A stretch of DNA of 39,011 bases from Candidatus Thermokryptus mobilis (GTDB lineage Bacteria > Bacteroidota > Ignavibacteria > Kryptoniales > Kryptoniaceae), in contig NZ_FAOO01000017.1 of the NCBI RefSeq assembly GCF_900070205.1, forward strand, positions 1-39,011, read 5' to 3'. The notes beneath the pieces were generated by a model, which was not told the DNA's origin, searched no databases, and was given only the letters and a program-made list of their open reading frames with translations. The translations under genes were made by a program, and so were the position numbers. Of the stretch, positions 25,176 through 32,514 are shown piece after piece (position 1 is the first letter of the stretch; each line of letters begins with the position of its first letter).

Positions 25176-28139
25176 TTAGAAGTTTATGCTAACCCCAAAG
25201 TAAATTTCTCTGGCGATGTCAAAAGCACTTGACCCATCTCTAAACACAGTAAGTCCAAGCGGTCCAGTCGGAATTTTCTTTTGCTCCCAGAGAAGTTGAC
25301 CTTCATCTGTTGTTCTATCATATCCGATTATATTTTCCCTATCAAACAAATTTCTAACCTCAAGATACGGAGATACCCTAATTCTGCCAAGTGTATATCC
25401 TGCCTCAATTTTTAAATCTGTTCTTATATTCCACGGACCTTCACCTAATTTTCTTGATCTCGGATCAGCAAGTAAAAGTGGATATAAGAAACCACTTGCT
25501 GCGGTGGTAAATGTTGAAACTTTGAAATCAACAGGAACACCTTTAAACGGGGCTGGGAAATCAAAGAAAAGATTAAGGTTAATCCTGTGAGGTCTGTCAT
25601 AACCAGTGAAACTTGAAGATAAATTTGAAACAACATTCATTTCATAGCCTGCAAAATATCTTGCATTTTCAAAGGGTAGTTTCCCCCCATACTTGGCACT
25701 GTCGCCACCAAGGGTTGAAAAAGCAGTTACATTTTGACCACGAAGTGCATCAGGTGAGATAACGAGATTCTTTATATAACTATACGCATATGTCAATCTA
25801 CCTGAAAGTTTAAACAAATTACCAACCGGTAAAGACCTGCTGTTTAATGTGAGCTCAATTCCCCTTGAATCAGCATATCCACCATTGAACCTGATAAAGT
25901 AAGTTATAGCAACCCCAGGTCTTGGAGTAACGCCATAGGCAAGAGGAACATAATTTTCAATGGTCTTATAATAAGCGCTCAAGTCAATCCCAAAATAATT
26001 TGAAATAGCATACTGAATTCCCATCTCATAAATTGTTGATCTAAGCGGTTCCTGATCAACAAGAAATATGTTTGGCAATGTCCCATGCATTTCTGCATAG
26101 GAATCGCCAAAAATCGCAGCGTATGGAGGAACCTGCATTGACCTTGAGAATGAATAATACATAGAAGCTCTATCCGATATTGGATGAGATATACCTACCC
26201 TTGGACCTATCAGCCATTTAGTTTTAATCTTGGTATTTCTCCTAATCAAATATCTATTAACATTTAAAACCTCATTTGTTCCCCCGAGTTGTATTTGTTC
26301 AGTTTTAACAGTGTAAGGGGCAAAGTAATTATCTATTTCATACCCCCCTGGGTTAAATGCATCCGCTCTTAAACCTAAGCTTACAATTATTCCAGAATAT
26401 TCAATTTTATCTTGGGCATAAAAGCCAAGCTCGTATGGCTTAACAACATAGTCCTCAACATCAAATCTCCCAACAATTGTATATCTTCTAATCTGTGTAT
26501 ATTTATAAAATTTTAGATCAAAGCCAGCGCTTAAAAGGTGATGGTTTGTAACTTGACTTTTTATGTCACCTTTGATGTTAAATTGACTTAACCTTTGATA
26601 CTCATAATAAGCGCCTGGTCTCGCAAGCGGATATGGACCAGATGATGGGAAAGACGCCTCAGATTCAGATTCATTTCTTGGGGTTGTTGTGAAAAATTTC
26701 GTTTTATCGGTTTTACTGATATACTTTCTTATTTCGTCAGCCGTTGAAAACTTTATAAAGTCACCATCATCCTCATTTAGCTCTATTTTCCCGTCCCCGT
26801 TGCTATCAACAAAACCAACCTCGGTCGGGCTGGTCAAAAAAGAAATCTGGATCTCATAGAAAGTTTTAGATGATAGGGCGTGTGTTACCCTGCCACTTAA
26901 AGCAAAAGTCCCTTTTGTATACTTGGGAACACCCTCAAGGAAAAATTTATAATTCTCGTTAAAGATACGGTTTTTCCAGCCGAAGTAGAAACCCTGATCG
27001 TTTACAAGCCCAATTCCTGTGAGCTTAATTGACGGCGTCAAATTATAAGTCAACTTTCCAACTATGTTCAACTGTCTATTAAACTCGTTCGGGAAACGTC
27101 CATAGGTTTCATAGAATTTTAAATCCGTAAAGAACCCAAGATTTCTAAGTATTCCACCCCCAAGAGAAATTTCAAATTCCGTAGTTGGCTTGTTGCCATA
27201 CCAGTATTTTCCCGGAGTCCAAGTGTAAAGCGCAGCCTTTGCCAAACTTGCCGGGTCACCCTTCGCTATAAGAGCATCCCTTTCACCGAAGTATTTACCA
27301 GCAGCGGTTGAACCATCAGGCAATAAACCAAAATAAAGGTCAGGACCTTTATGTGGAAGTTTTGAAGCGTATCTTACATACGCTTTACCTGAAATTCTAC
27401 CTCTCCCCTCCTTTAAAGTTATACTAACAACACCCCCAGTTGCTTGAGATAATTCTGCGCTTGAAGCACCTGTGTTAATCCCTATCTCTTCTATTGCCCC
27501 AATTCCAACATCGGCAACATTTGAATTTTCTCTGAAAGTCAAACTTAACCCATGATAAGTTGTAGAGAAACCACCCCCATAATTTCCGGTAAAAGCCTCA
27601 TAATACTTATCGCTCACATCAATTCCTTCAATGATATATTTAGTTTCATATCGTCTCGCACCCCTTATGTAACCTGAAAAGTTACCTGGTGATATCCTTA
27701 ACGCTTCCTGAAAATTTGCAACCGGCAAGGCTGAGATGTCATCAGAAGTTATCATCGCCCTTGAGCTCGTCTGAGAGACATCAATCAACGGTCTTTCAGC
27801 TTGAACTACAACCTCGGGCAAACCTATCACTTCTTCTTTCATAGCTACATCAATAAAAGTTGTTTTATCAGCGTTAACAATGACATCCCTCACCCGTGTT
27901 TTAACGAAACCAACAGCTGACACAATGAGATTATACTTACCCGGAGGGATGTTTATTATAGTGTAATTCCCATTGACATCAGCTGCTGCTCCAAGATATG
28001 TCCCCTCAATAATAACATTAGCACCCGGGATTGGCTCACGGGTCGTCTCGTTGTAAACCTTACCTGATATCTTTCCCGTTTGAGACATCAAAATGGAGGG
28101 TAGAATTAGAAGGAATGAAATAAAAATTTTGCGCATCAT
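25176..28139 (-). CDS. TonB-dependent receptor with N-terminal CarboxypepD_reg-like domain (SusC-like)
   Basis: Outer-membrane active transporter, 987 residues. Signal peptide, then a carboxypeptidase-regulatory-like beta domain (GKISGKVYNETTREPIPGAN to FIDVAMKEE), a possible TonB-box/plug start (LPEVVVQAERPL), a plug domain with ALRISPGN and ATGGVVSITLKEG, and a 22-strand-type barrel ending in FGVSINF with the terminal Phe expected of barrel proteins. I start it at ATG 28139 because GGAGGA lies 5 bases upstream; a longer reading would pass through that site. An EF-hand-like DSNGDGKIELNE loop lies in the barrel (26772-26807). It heads the cassette and no SusD gene follows. Likely imports oligosaccharide, though siderophore or peptide uptake cannot be excluded. 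Confidence 0.92.
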   Translation of the reverse strand: MMRKIFISFLLILPSILMSQTGKISGKVYNETTREPIPGANVIIEGTYLGAAADVNGNYTIINIPPGKYNLIVSAVGFVKTRVRDVIVNADKTTFIDVAMKEEVIGLPEVVVQAERPLIDVSQTSSRAMITSDDISALPVANFQEALRISPGNFSGYIRGARRYETKYIIEGIDVSDKYYEAFTGNYGGGFSTTYHGLSLTFRENSNVADVGIGAIEEIGINTGASSAELSQATGGVVSITLKEGRGRISGKAYVRYASKLPHKGPDLYFGLLPDGSTAAGKYFGERDALIAKGDPASLAKAALYTWTPGKYWYGNKPTTEFEISLGGGILRNLGFFTDLKFYETYGRFPNEFNRQLNIVGKLTYNLTPSIKLTGIGLVNDQGFYFGWKNRIFNENYKFFLEGVPKYTKGTFALSGRVTHALSSKTFYEIQISFLTSPTEVGFVDSNGDGKIELNEDDGDFIKFSTADEIRKYISKTDKTKFFTTTPRNESESEASFPSSGPYPLARPGAYYEYQRLSQFNIKGDIKSQVTNHHLLSAGFDLKFYKYTQIRRYTIVGRFDVEDYVVKPYELGFYAQDKIEYSGIIVSLGLRADAFNPGGYEIDNYFAPYTVKTEQIQLGGTNEVLNVNRYLIRRNTKIKTKWLIGPRVGISHPISDRASMYYSFSRSMQVPPYAAIFGDSYAEMHGTLPNIFLVDQEPLRSTIYEMGIQYAISNYFGIDLSAYYKTIENYVPLAYGVTPRPGVAITYFIRFNGGYADSRGIELTLNSRSLPVGNLFKLSGRLTYAYSYIKNLVISPDALRGQNVTAFSTLGGDSAKYGGKLPFENARYFAGYEMNVVSNLSSSFTGYDRPHRINLNLFFDFPAPFKGVPVDFKVSTFTTAASGFLYPLLLADPRSRKLGEGPWNIRTDLKIEAGYTLGRIRVSPYLEVRNLFDRENIIGYDRTTDEGQLLWEQKKIPTGPLGLTVFRDGSSAFDIAREIYFGVSINF

Positions 28140-28144
28140 AACAT

Positions 28145-28150
28145 TCCTCC
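28145..28150 (-). promoter_or_regulatory. Strong ribosome binding site deciding the receptor start
   Basis: GGAGGA on the minus strand, 5 bases before the ATG at 28139. It rules out the longer upstream start, which would translate through the site. Confidence 0.85.
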
Positions 28151-28186
28151 AAATGTGTTTTATAAGATAAAACAAAATTCGTGTAT

Positions 28187-28215
28187 AAAATAAAAATTTT
28201 ATCTCGCTTTGTCAA
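28187..28215 (-). promoter_or_regulatory. Sigma70-like promoter of the receptor cassette
   Basis: On the minus strand a perfect -35 TTGACA (28210-28215), a 17-base spacer and a -10 TATTTT (28187-28192). Predicted start of transcription is near 28180, giving a leader of about 40 bases to the receptor ATG. Confidence 0.7.
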
Positions 28216-28218
28216 GCT

Positions 28219-28257
28219 TTTTTTTATAAACGCAACCTAGTTTCACATATAAAAAAA
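28219..28257 (-). repeat. AT-rich inverted repeat just upstream of the receptor -35
   Basis: A perfect 10-base inverted repeat (TTTTTTTATA and TATAAAAAAA) around a 19-base centre, three bases upstream of the TTGACA. It could serve as an UP element, an operator for an unseen regulator, or a weak terminator for the ferredoxin operon ending at 28286. AT tracts can form such pairs by chance. Confidence 0.4.
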
Positions 28258-28285
28258 CTTTACAAAAAAATGGCACAGATATTGC

Positions 28286-28609
28286 TTAATCACTGAATTC
28301 AAATCCATTCATGCCATACTTTTGCGTCACTGGAGATTGACAACTATTCATATCCGGTATCCAAATTATAGCATCAACTGGACAAGATTCAAAACACAAT
28401 CCGCAACCAGTACAGTTATCCTTGTTTATAACAGCAACCCTATCCCTCATCTTGATAGCGTCAAAGAAACATATATTCGGACATCTTCCACATCCTATGC
28501 ATTTATCTTCAACTACTTCTGCAACAGGTGGATACCTGTCATAAAATTTGGGTGGAAACGGATTTAAACCGATATACTTACCCATTTCTAAATGAATTAA
28601 ATTTACCAT
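28286..28609 (-). CDS. 2[4Fe-4S] ferredoxin-type electron carrier
   Basis: Two complete cluster motifs: CIGCGRCPNIC and CTGCGLCFESCP, in a bacterial-ferredoxin fold with about 35 leading residues. It probably carries electrons to or from the neighbouring PreA/DHOD-like flavoprotein, as the iron-sulfur part of dihydropyrimidine dehydrogenase does in fused or two-gene enzymes. The start overlaps the flavoprotein's stop by 7 bases; a second ATG 8 codons later (at 28585) is also possible. It is the last gene of the operon. A Cys-containing tail (MNSCQSPVTQ) follows the second cluster. Confidence 0.93.
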   Translation of the reverse strand: MVNLIHLEMGKYIGLNPFPPKFYDRYPPVAEVVEDKCIGCGRCPNICFFDAIKMRDRVAVINKDNCTGCGLCFESCPVDAIIWIPDMNSCQSPVTQKYGMNGFEFSD

Positions 28610-29618
28610 TCGTCAAAGACATTTCTCGGACCGCTCTTTTTCTCACCCGACCATCTTATTATCAGCTCCGGATCAACCAAATTCCTTGCAGCAATTCCTC
28701 TTATACTTTCAAGTTTCTCAATTCCCTTTTCAGATAAAAAGTTTAGTATCCCCTCGTTTATATGCTTTATTGTCTCCCAACCGTTGACGATTATAACCGA
28801 TAGGATTTGAACTGTTGTAGCGCCAAGCATAATATATTTGACCGCGTCACCCCAGTCTATGACTCCTCCCGTTGCACTTATCGTTATATCAACCTCATTA
28901 TAAACTTCACAAACATGTTTAAAGACATAGTACTTCGCCCACGGACCGCCAACCCCAGCATAATAGCCGTGCAAAATTGGCTTCCCAGATTCAACATCAA
29001 TATCAAGCCCCCTGAGACGATTACAAAGTGTTACAGCACTCGCACCAAGTTCCTTGCAAACTTTTGCCTGATAAAGAACATCAGGTCCTGGTCCTAACTT
29101 AACAAGAACAGGGATTTTAACATTACCCACAACTGATTTAACCGCCTCAACAAAATGTTTCTCAAACTGCAAAGTCCCCGGCTTATGTGGTGATGATATA
29201 TCAAGCTCAATCGCATCAGCACCCGCCTCTTCTATTCCCTTGGCAAGATAAACCCAATCATCTACTTCATCTGCAAAAGCACTCCCAATTATCATTATGT
29301 TTGAAGTCTTTTTGGAAATCTCAACGAAATCAAAATAATCCTTAACCGTTCCACTATAAGCTTGTTCGTATGAGTATAGCGTAAAATACCTAGACTTTCC
29401 GCCCATCTTCTTGTCCCAATCAATGAGTTTATACCTGGGTCTTGGCCAATATCTCATATAATTAAACTTATCAGGAACAACCGTCTTGAGCACAACACCC
29501 CCAGCCCCATCTGTTCAGCTATCGGGATTTGCTTAACATCATGACTTGCTGGTCCTGAAGCGACAAATATCGGACTTTTTAAACGATAACCGAGAAACTC
29601 AACTTCAAGTGTAGGCAT
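28603..29618 (-). pseudogene. PreA/dihydroorotate-dehydrogenase-like flavoprotein, split by a one-base deletion
   Basis: FMN TIM-barrel enzyme of the DHOD/dihydropyrimidine dehydrogenase type. The true N-terminus starts at ATG 29618 and reads MPTLEVEFLGYRLKSP, then ASGPASHDVKQIPIAEQMG, the family's opening. At 29505-29508 a run of four G (minus strand) should be five: adding one G restores MGAGGVVLKTVVPDKFN and runs into the open frame to 28603. Later parts are intact: IELDISSPHKPGTL, PVLVKLGPG, ISATGGVIDWGDA and GATTVQILSV. Ser stands where many relatives have Cys in the N-x-S-C-P-like segment. The rebuilt gene lies 6 bases after the enolase-superfamily gene and overlaps the ferredoxin gene, so it is clearly an operon member. 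It could be a real mutation, a programmed slip or a sequencing error in the G run. Confidence 0.88.
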
Positions 29619-29624
29619 AAAAAC

Positions 29625-30767
29625 CTAAAAATTTATTTCCAAGCGCTTGACCATATATCTGCTGACCTTTTCAAAATTTAAACCAAAGCTTAAATCCTCT
29701 GTAAAGTTTACATACCCATCCTTGACATCTATCAATGGCTCAATTACATCATCAACATACCATCTACTTGATGACTCAACATCAGTTGGAAACTTGCAGT
29801 TATCAAGAACACACAAGTTAAGAGCATGTGCAGAGCCGATCCCAATCTCAGGCATCGTTCCAATCCAAACAGGTATGCCGTTATTTCTACATATGTCGTG
29901 GAATTTCTTGGAAATAAATATCCCACCAACTCTCTGAATCTTGATATTAACTATTCTACACGCCCCAAGCTTAATAGCAAATTCTAACCTTTCAATAGAA
30001 TCAACACTTTCATCAAGACAGATAGGTGTTGAAATTTTATCCTGTAAAGCAGCATGTCCCTCAAGATCGTCTTTACTTAAAGGTTGTTCAATCATCACAA
30101 GTCCAAAATCATCAAGCTTCCTCAAGTGTTCAATATCATCCCTTAAATATGCACAGTTGGCATCCACCATCAAGGGAACATCACTAAAATTTTTCAGCAT
30201 ATACTTGATCGGAACTATATCCCACCCTTTCTGAATCTTTATCTTGACCCTTTTATAATTTCCACTGTCAAGATGTTTACCAACGATTTTTATCAGATCT
30301 TCAACACTATCACATATTCCAACGGCAAGACCAGATTCTATTTTCCTCATTTCACCACCGATAATTTTAAAAATCGGCTCACCTTTAATCCTTGAAATGC
30401 CATCCCATAACGCCGTCTCTATCCCAGCCCTTGCATAAGAACTTAAACCAAGATTTATCATCTCCCTACTTAAATTTTCAACCCCATCAAAAAAATTATC
30501 AAAATTAAAATCCTTGATAATCCCTGAATATCTAACTAATTCTTCCCAAACACTATCCGGGGTCTCACTTGAATAAAAAGACCCAGCCATAGGTGACGCC
30601 TCACCAAAAGCATATAAAATTTCATCTCCAAACTTTATTTTCAACTCAACTATTATCGCATCTTTAACGAAAACCTCACCACTGCTAATTTTGAATCGCT
30701 CCGTCATTGGAACTTTAATATGGAACAAGTTGAGCCCGATAATCTTTTTCTCCCTACTTTCCGACAT
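29625..30767 (-). CDS. Enolase-superfamily enzyme, OSBS / N-succinylamino acid racemase-like
   Basis: Cytosolic metal-dependent enzyme that takes a proton next to a carboxylate. All expected residues are visible: catalytic pair Lys175-x-Lys177 (VKIKI), metal ligands Asp202 (VDANCAY), Glu227 (MIEQPL) and Asp252 (CLDES), and Lys276 (KIQRVGG) on the opposite side. The KxK/K arrangement is that of the muconate-lactonizing subgroup (o-succinylbenzoate synthase, N-acylamino acid racemase, dipeptide epimerase). I start it at ATG 30767, overlapping the IclR stop by 14 bases; a longer reading adds ten residues of no family value. No menaquinone genes lie nearby, so OSBS is less likely than a racemase or a cycloisomerase on a sugar or amino acid derivative. 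Confidence 0.88.
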   Translation of the reverse strand: MSESREKKIIGLNLFHIKVPMTERFKISSGEVFVKDAIIVELKIKFGDEILYAFGEASPMAGSFYSSETPDSVWEELVRYSGIIKDFNFDNFFDGVENLSREMINLGLSSYARAGIETALWDGISRIKGEPIFKIIGGEMRKIESGLAVGICDSVEDLIKIVGKHLDSGNYKRVKIKIQKGWDIVPIKYMLKNFSDVPLMVDANCAYLRDDIEHLRKLDDFGLVMIEQPLSKDDLEGHAALQDKISTPICLDESVDSIERLEFAIKLGACRIVNIKIQRVGGIFISKKFHDICRNNGIPVWIGTMPEIGIGSAHALNLCVLDNCKFPTDVESSSRWYVDDVIEPLIDVKDGYVNFTEDLSFGLNFEKVSRYMVKRLEINF

Positions 30768-31548
30768 ACCCAAGCCGTCTTGAAATTTTATCGGCATAAA
30801 CCTTCAAATCTTCAGCAAGCTCATAAGCCTTTGCAACCGTCTTGCTTCCTTGATACTGCAAAGTAATAAGCAAAGCTGCTATAATTTTACCCCAAGTATT
30901 TCTTATAGGTGCAGCAACAGCAACAAGTTCTGGATTATACTCCCTATCAACAACGGAAAATCCTTGCTCCCTTACCTTTTTCAACCTCTGTTTTAGCTCA
31001 GAAAATCTCGTTATCGTTTTTTCTGTATATTTTTTTAACCCAACCTTTTTAACAAGCTCCCTAAGTTCATCATCAGAAAACTCAGAGATCAAAACCTGAC
31101 CACTCGCTGTGCAATGAACAGGTGATCGTAATCCAAGTTTTGTTACAAGCGACCACATACTTGGAGAATCAACCCTTTGAATTAAAACGACGCGATAATT
31201 GTTCAACACAGCAAGATATACACTTTCACCTGTCTTCTTTGCAAGCTCCTCCATATATTTGTAGGAATCATAACCGAGGTTCATTTTGTTTAACTTTGAT
31301 ATTCCAAGTTGTGAAAGCCGAATTCCAAGTGAAAATGTGTTATCACCTATATTCCTTTCAACAAAGCCATATTTTTCAAGTGTGACAAGTATTCTAAAAA
31401 TTGAGCTCTTCGGATAATCTACATGGCGTGCTATCTCGCTTAGTCCCATCGGAGCATCAGCTTTCTCAAGAAGGTTAAGTATCTCAATCGCCCTTTTAAC
31501 TGCCGGAACTATGTATTTTTCTGGCTCAGAAAATTCATCCAATTTCAT
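30754..31548 (-). CDS. IclR-family transcriptional regulator
   Basis: N-terminal winged helix-turn-helix (AIEILNLLEKADAPMGLSEI and HVDYPKSSIFRILVTLEKYG), followed by an effector domain with SPVHCTASGQVLI and the tail motif GFSVVDREYNPELVAVAAPI, all typical of IclR proteins such as KdgR. About 264 residues is normal. It binds DNA as a dimer or tetramer and senses a small acid, in KdgR the product of uronate breakdown. It lies inside the operon, 14 bases after the DapA-family gene, so it probably regulates this operon and itself. ATG 31548 is preferred over the GTG at 31554. Its operator cannot be read from one site. Confidence 0.93.
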   Translation of the reverse strand: MKLDEFSEPEKYIVPAVKRAIEILNLLEKADAPMGLSEIARHVDYPKSSIFRILVTLEKYGFVERNIGDNTFSLGIRLSQLGISKLNKMNLGYDSYKYMEELAKKTGESVYLAVLNNYRVVLIQRVDSPSMWSLVTKLGLRSPVHCTASGQVLISEFSDDELRELVKKVGLKKYTEKTITRFSELKQRLKKVREQGFSVVDREYNPELVAVAAPIRNTWGKIIAALLITLQYQGSKTVAKAYELAEDLKVYADKISRRLGYVGK

Positions 31549-31562
31549 ACGCACTCAAAAAG

Positions 31563-32495
31563 TTAATTTTTTAATTTATATCCCAAGTTTTTCAAAGCCA
31601 TTGCTATCCTCCTCTTATCAGCTGCTGAAATCGGAAGAAGCGGTGGGCGAACATAACTTGTCTTCAAAACACCTATCAAACGTAGTGCTTCCTTAACCCT
31701 AGCCCTATAATCCCTAACAGGTGTGGCAAAGATGACCTCTTCAAGTGGTTTAATTTTTGAGTAAATATCAAATGCTCTTTCGTAGTTTCTATCTTTAACG
31801 CATTTAAACATCTCAATTTGCTCAGCTATAGCTATAGTTCCAAAACCAATCAAAGCCCCATCAGCACCAAGTATAAAAGATTCAAGGATAAAATCATCAT
31901 TACCTGTCAAAATTGAAATTTTTCTGCCCGAATTTCTCAACGTGGTCATAGTTTGAACAAACTTTAAAGCATCAGCTGAGGCCTCCTTTATTGCAATGAC
32001 ATTTTTAATTGAAGCAAGTTTAACCAACGTTCTCTCATCATAGAGGACACCCGAAAGAGATGGTTGAAGCTGAAATAAAACAAGGGGTAAATCAACCGCA
32101 TCGCTTATCGCTTTATGATATTGATAAGGGATTTCTAAAGGCAGCGGATTTCCAGCGTAAGCTGGAATGGGAAAAACGACAATCGCATCAGCTCCAACCT
32201 TAGATATCAATTTCGCCTCCTCAACTGCCTCCTTTGTATATCTGGTCGTTAAACCACACAAGACCGGGAACTTGCCATCAATAATTTCAACCCAAGATTC
32301 AAGGATTTTGATCTTTTCCTCTCTGCTCAAATGCACTCCTTCACCTGTATCCATATTCACAGCAACACCACCAAGTCCATCAAAACTTTTAACCCAATTC
32401 GCATATCTTCTCAGTTGGGCAAAATCAACAGAGAAATCACTCTTCATAGGAGTTACCACCGCTGGAATTATTCCCTCAAGTTTCAACTTGCTCAT
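31563..32495 (-). CDS. DapA/NAL-family lyase or dehydratase (KDG-aldolase type)
   Basis: TIM-barrel class I aldolase that forms a Schiff base through Lys170 in VIAIKEAS. The usual GTTGE loop reads NMDTGEG (47-53). The family Tyr of the strand 5 Y-N-x-P motif is Phe141 (VLFQLQPS), so proton shuttling must differ from true dihydrodipicolinate synthase. 310 residues is normal. CAGGGAT close to the ATG is the ribosome site. With an IclR regulator next door and lyase-like genes around, a 2-keto-3-deoxy sugar-acid aldolase or dehydratase is the best guess. It is not expected to be lysine biosynthesis: no dapB or lysine genes are near. Confidence 0.88.
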   Translation of the reverse strand: MSKLKLEGIIPAVVTPMKSDFSVDFAQLRRYANWVKSFDGLGGVAVNMDTGEGVHLSREEKIKILESWVEIIDGKFPVLCGLTTRYTKEAVEEAKLISKVGADAIVVFPIPAYAGNPLPLEIPYQYHKAISDAVDLPLVLFQLQPSLSGVLYDERTLVKLASIKNVIAIKEASADALKFVQTMTTLRNSGRKISILTGNDDFILESFILGADGALIGFGTIAIAEQIEMFKCVKDRNYERAFDIYSKIKPLEEVIFATPVRDYRARVKEALRLIGVLKTSYVRPPLLPISAADKRRIAMALKNLGYKLKN

Positions 32496-32514
32496 ATCCC
32501 TGTTCCTGATTTGT

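Noticed and set aside
28140-28175. Longer receptor start at 28175
   Set aside because: The reading passes through the GGAGGA ribosome site, and the signal peptide begins naturally at ATG 28139.
28603-29493. A shorter PreA/DHOD-like gene starting at GTG 29493
   Set aside because: It would lack the first strand and cofactor-binding loop of the barrel, while the missing part lies just upstream in another frame.
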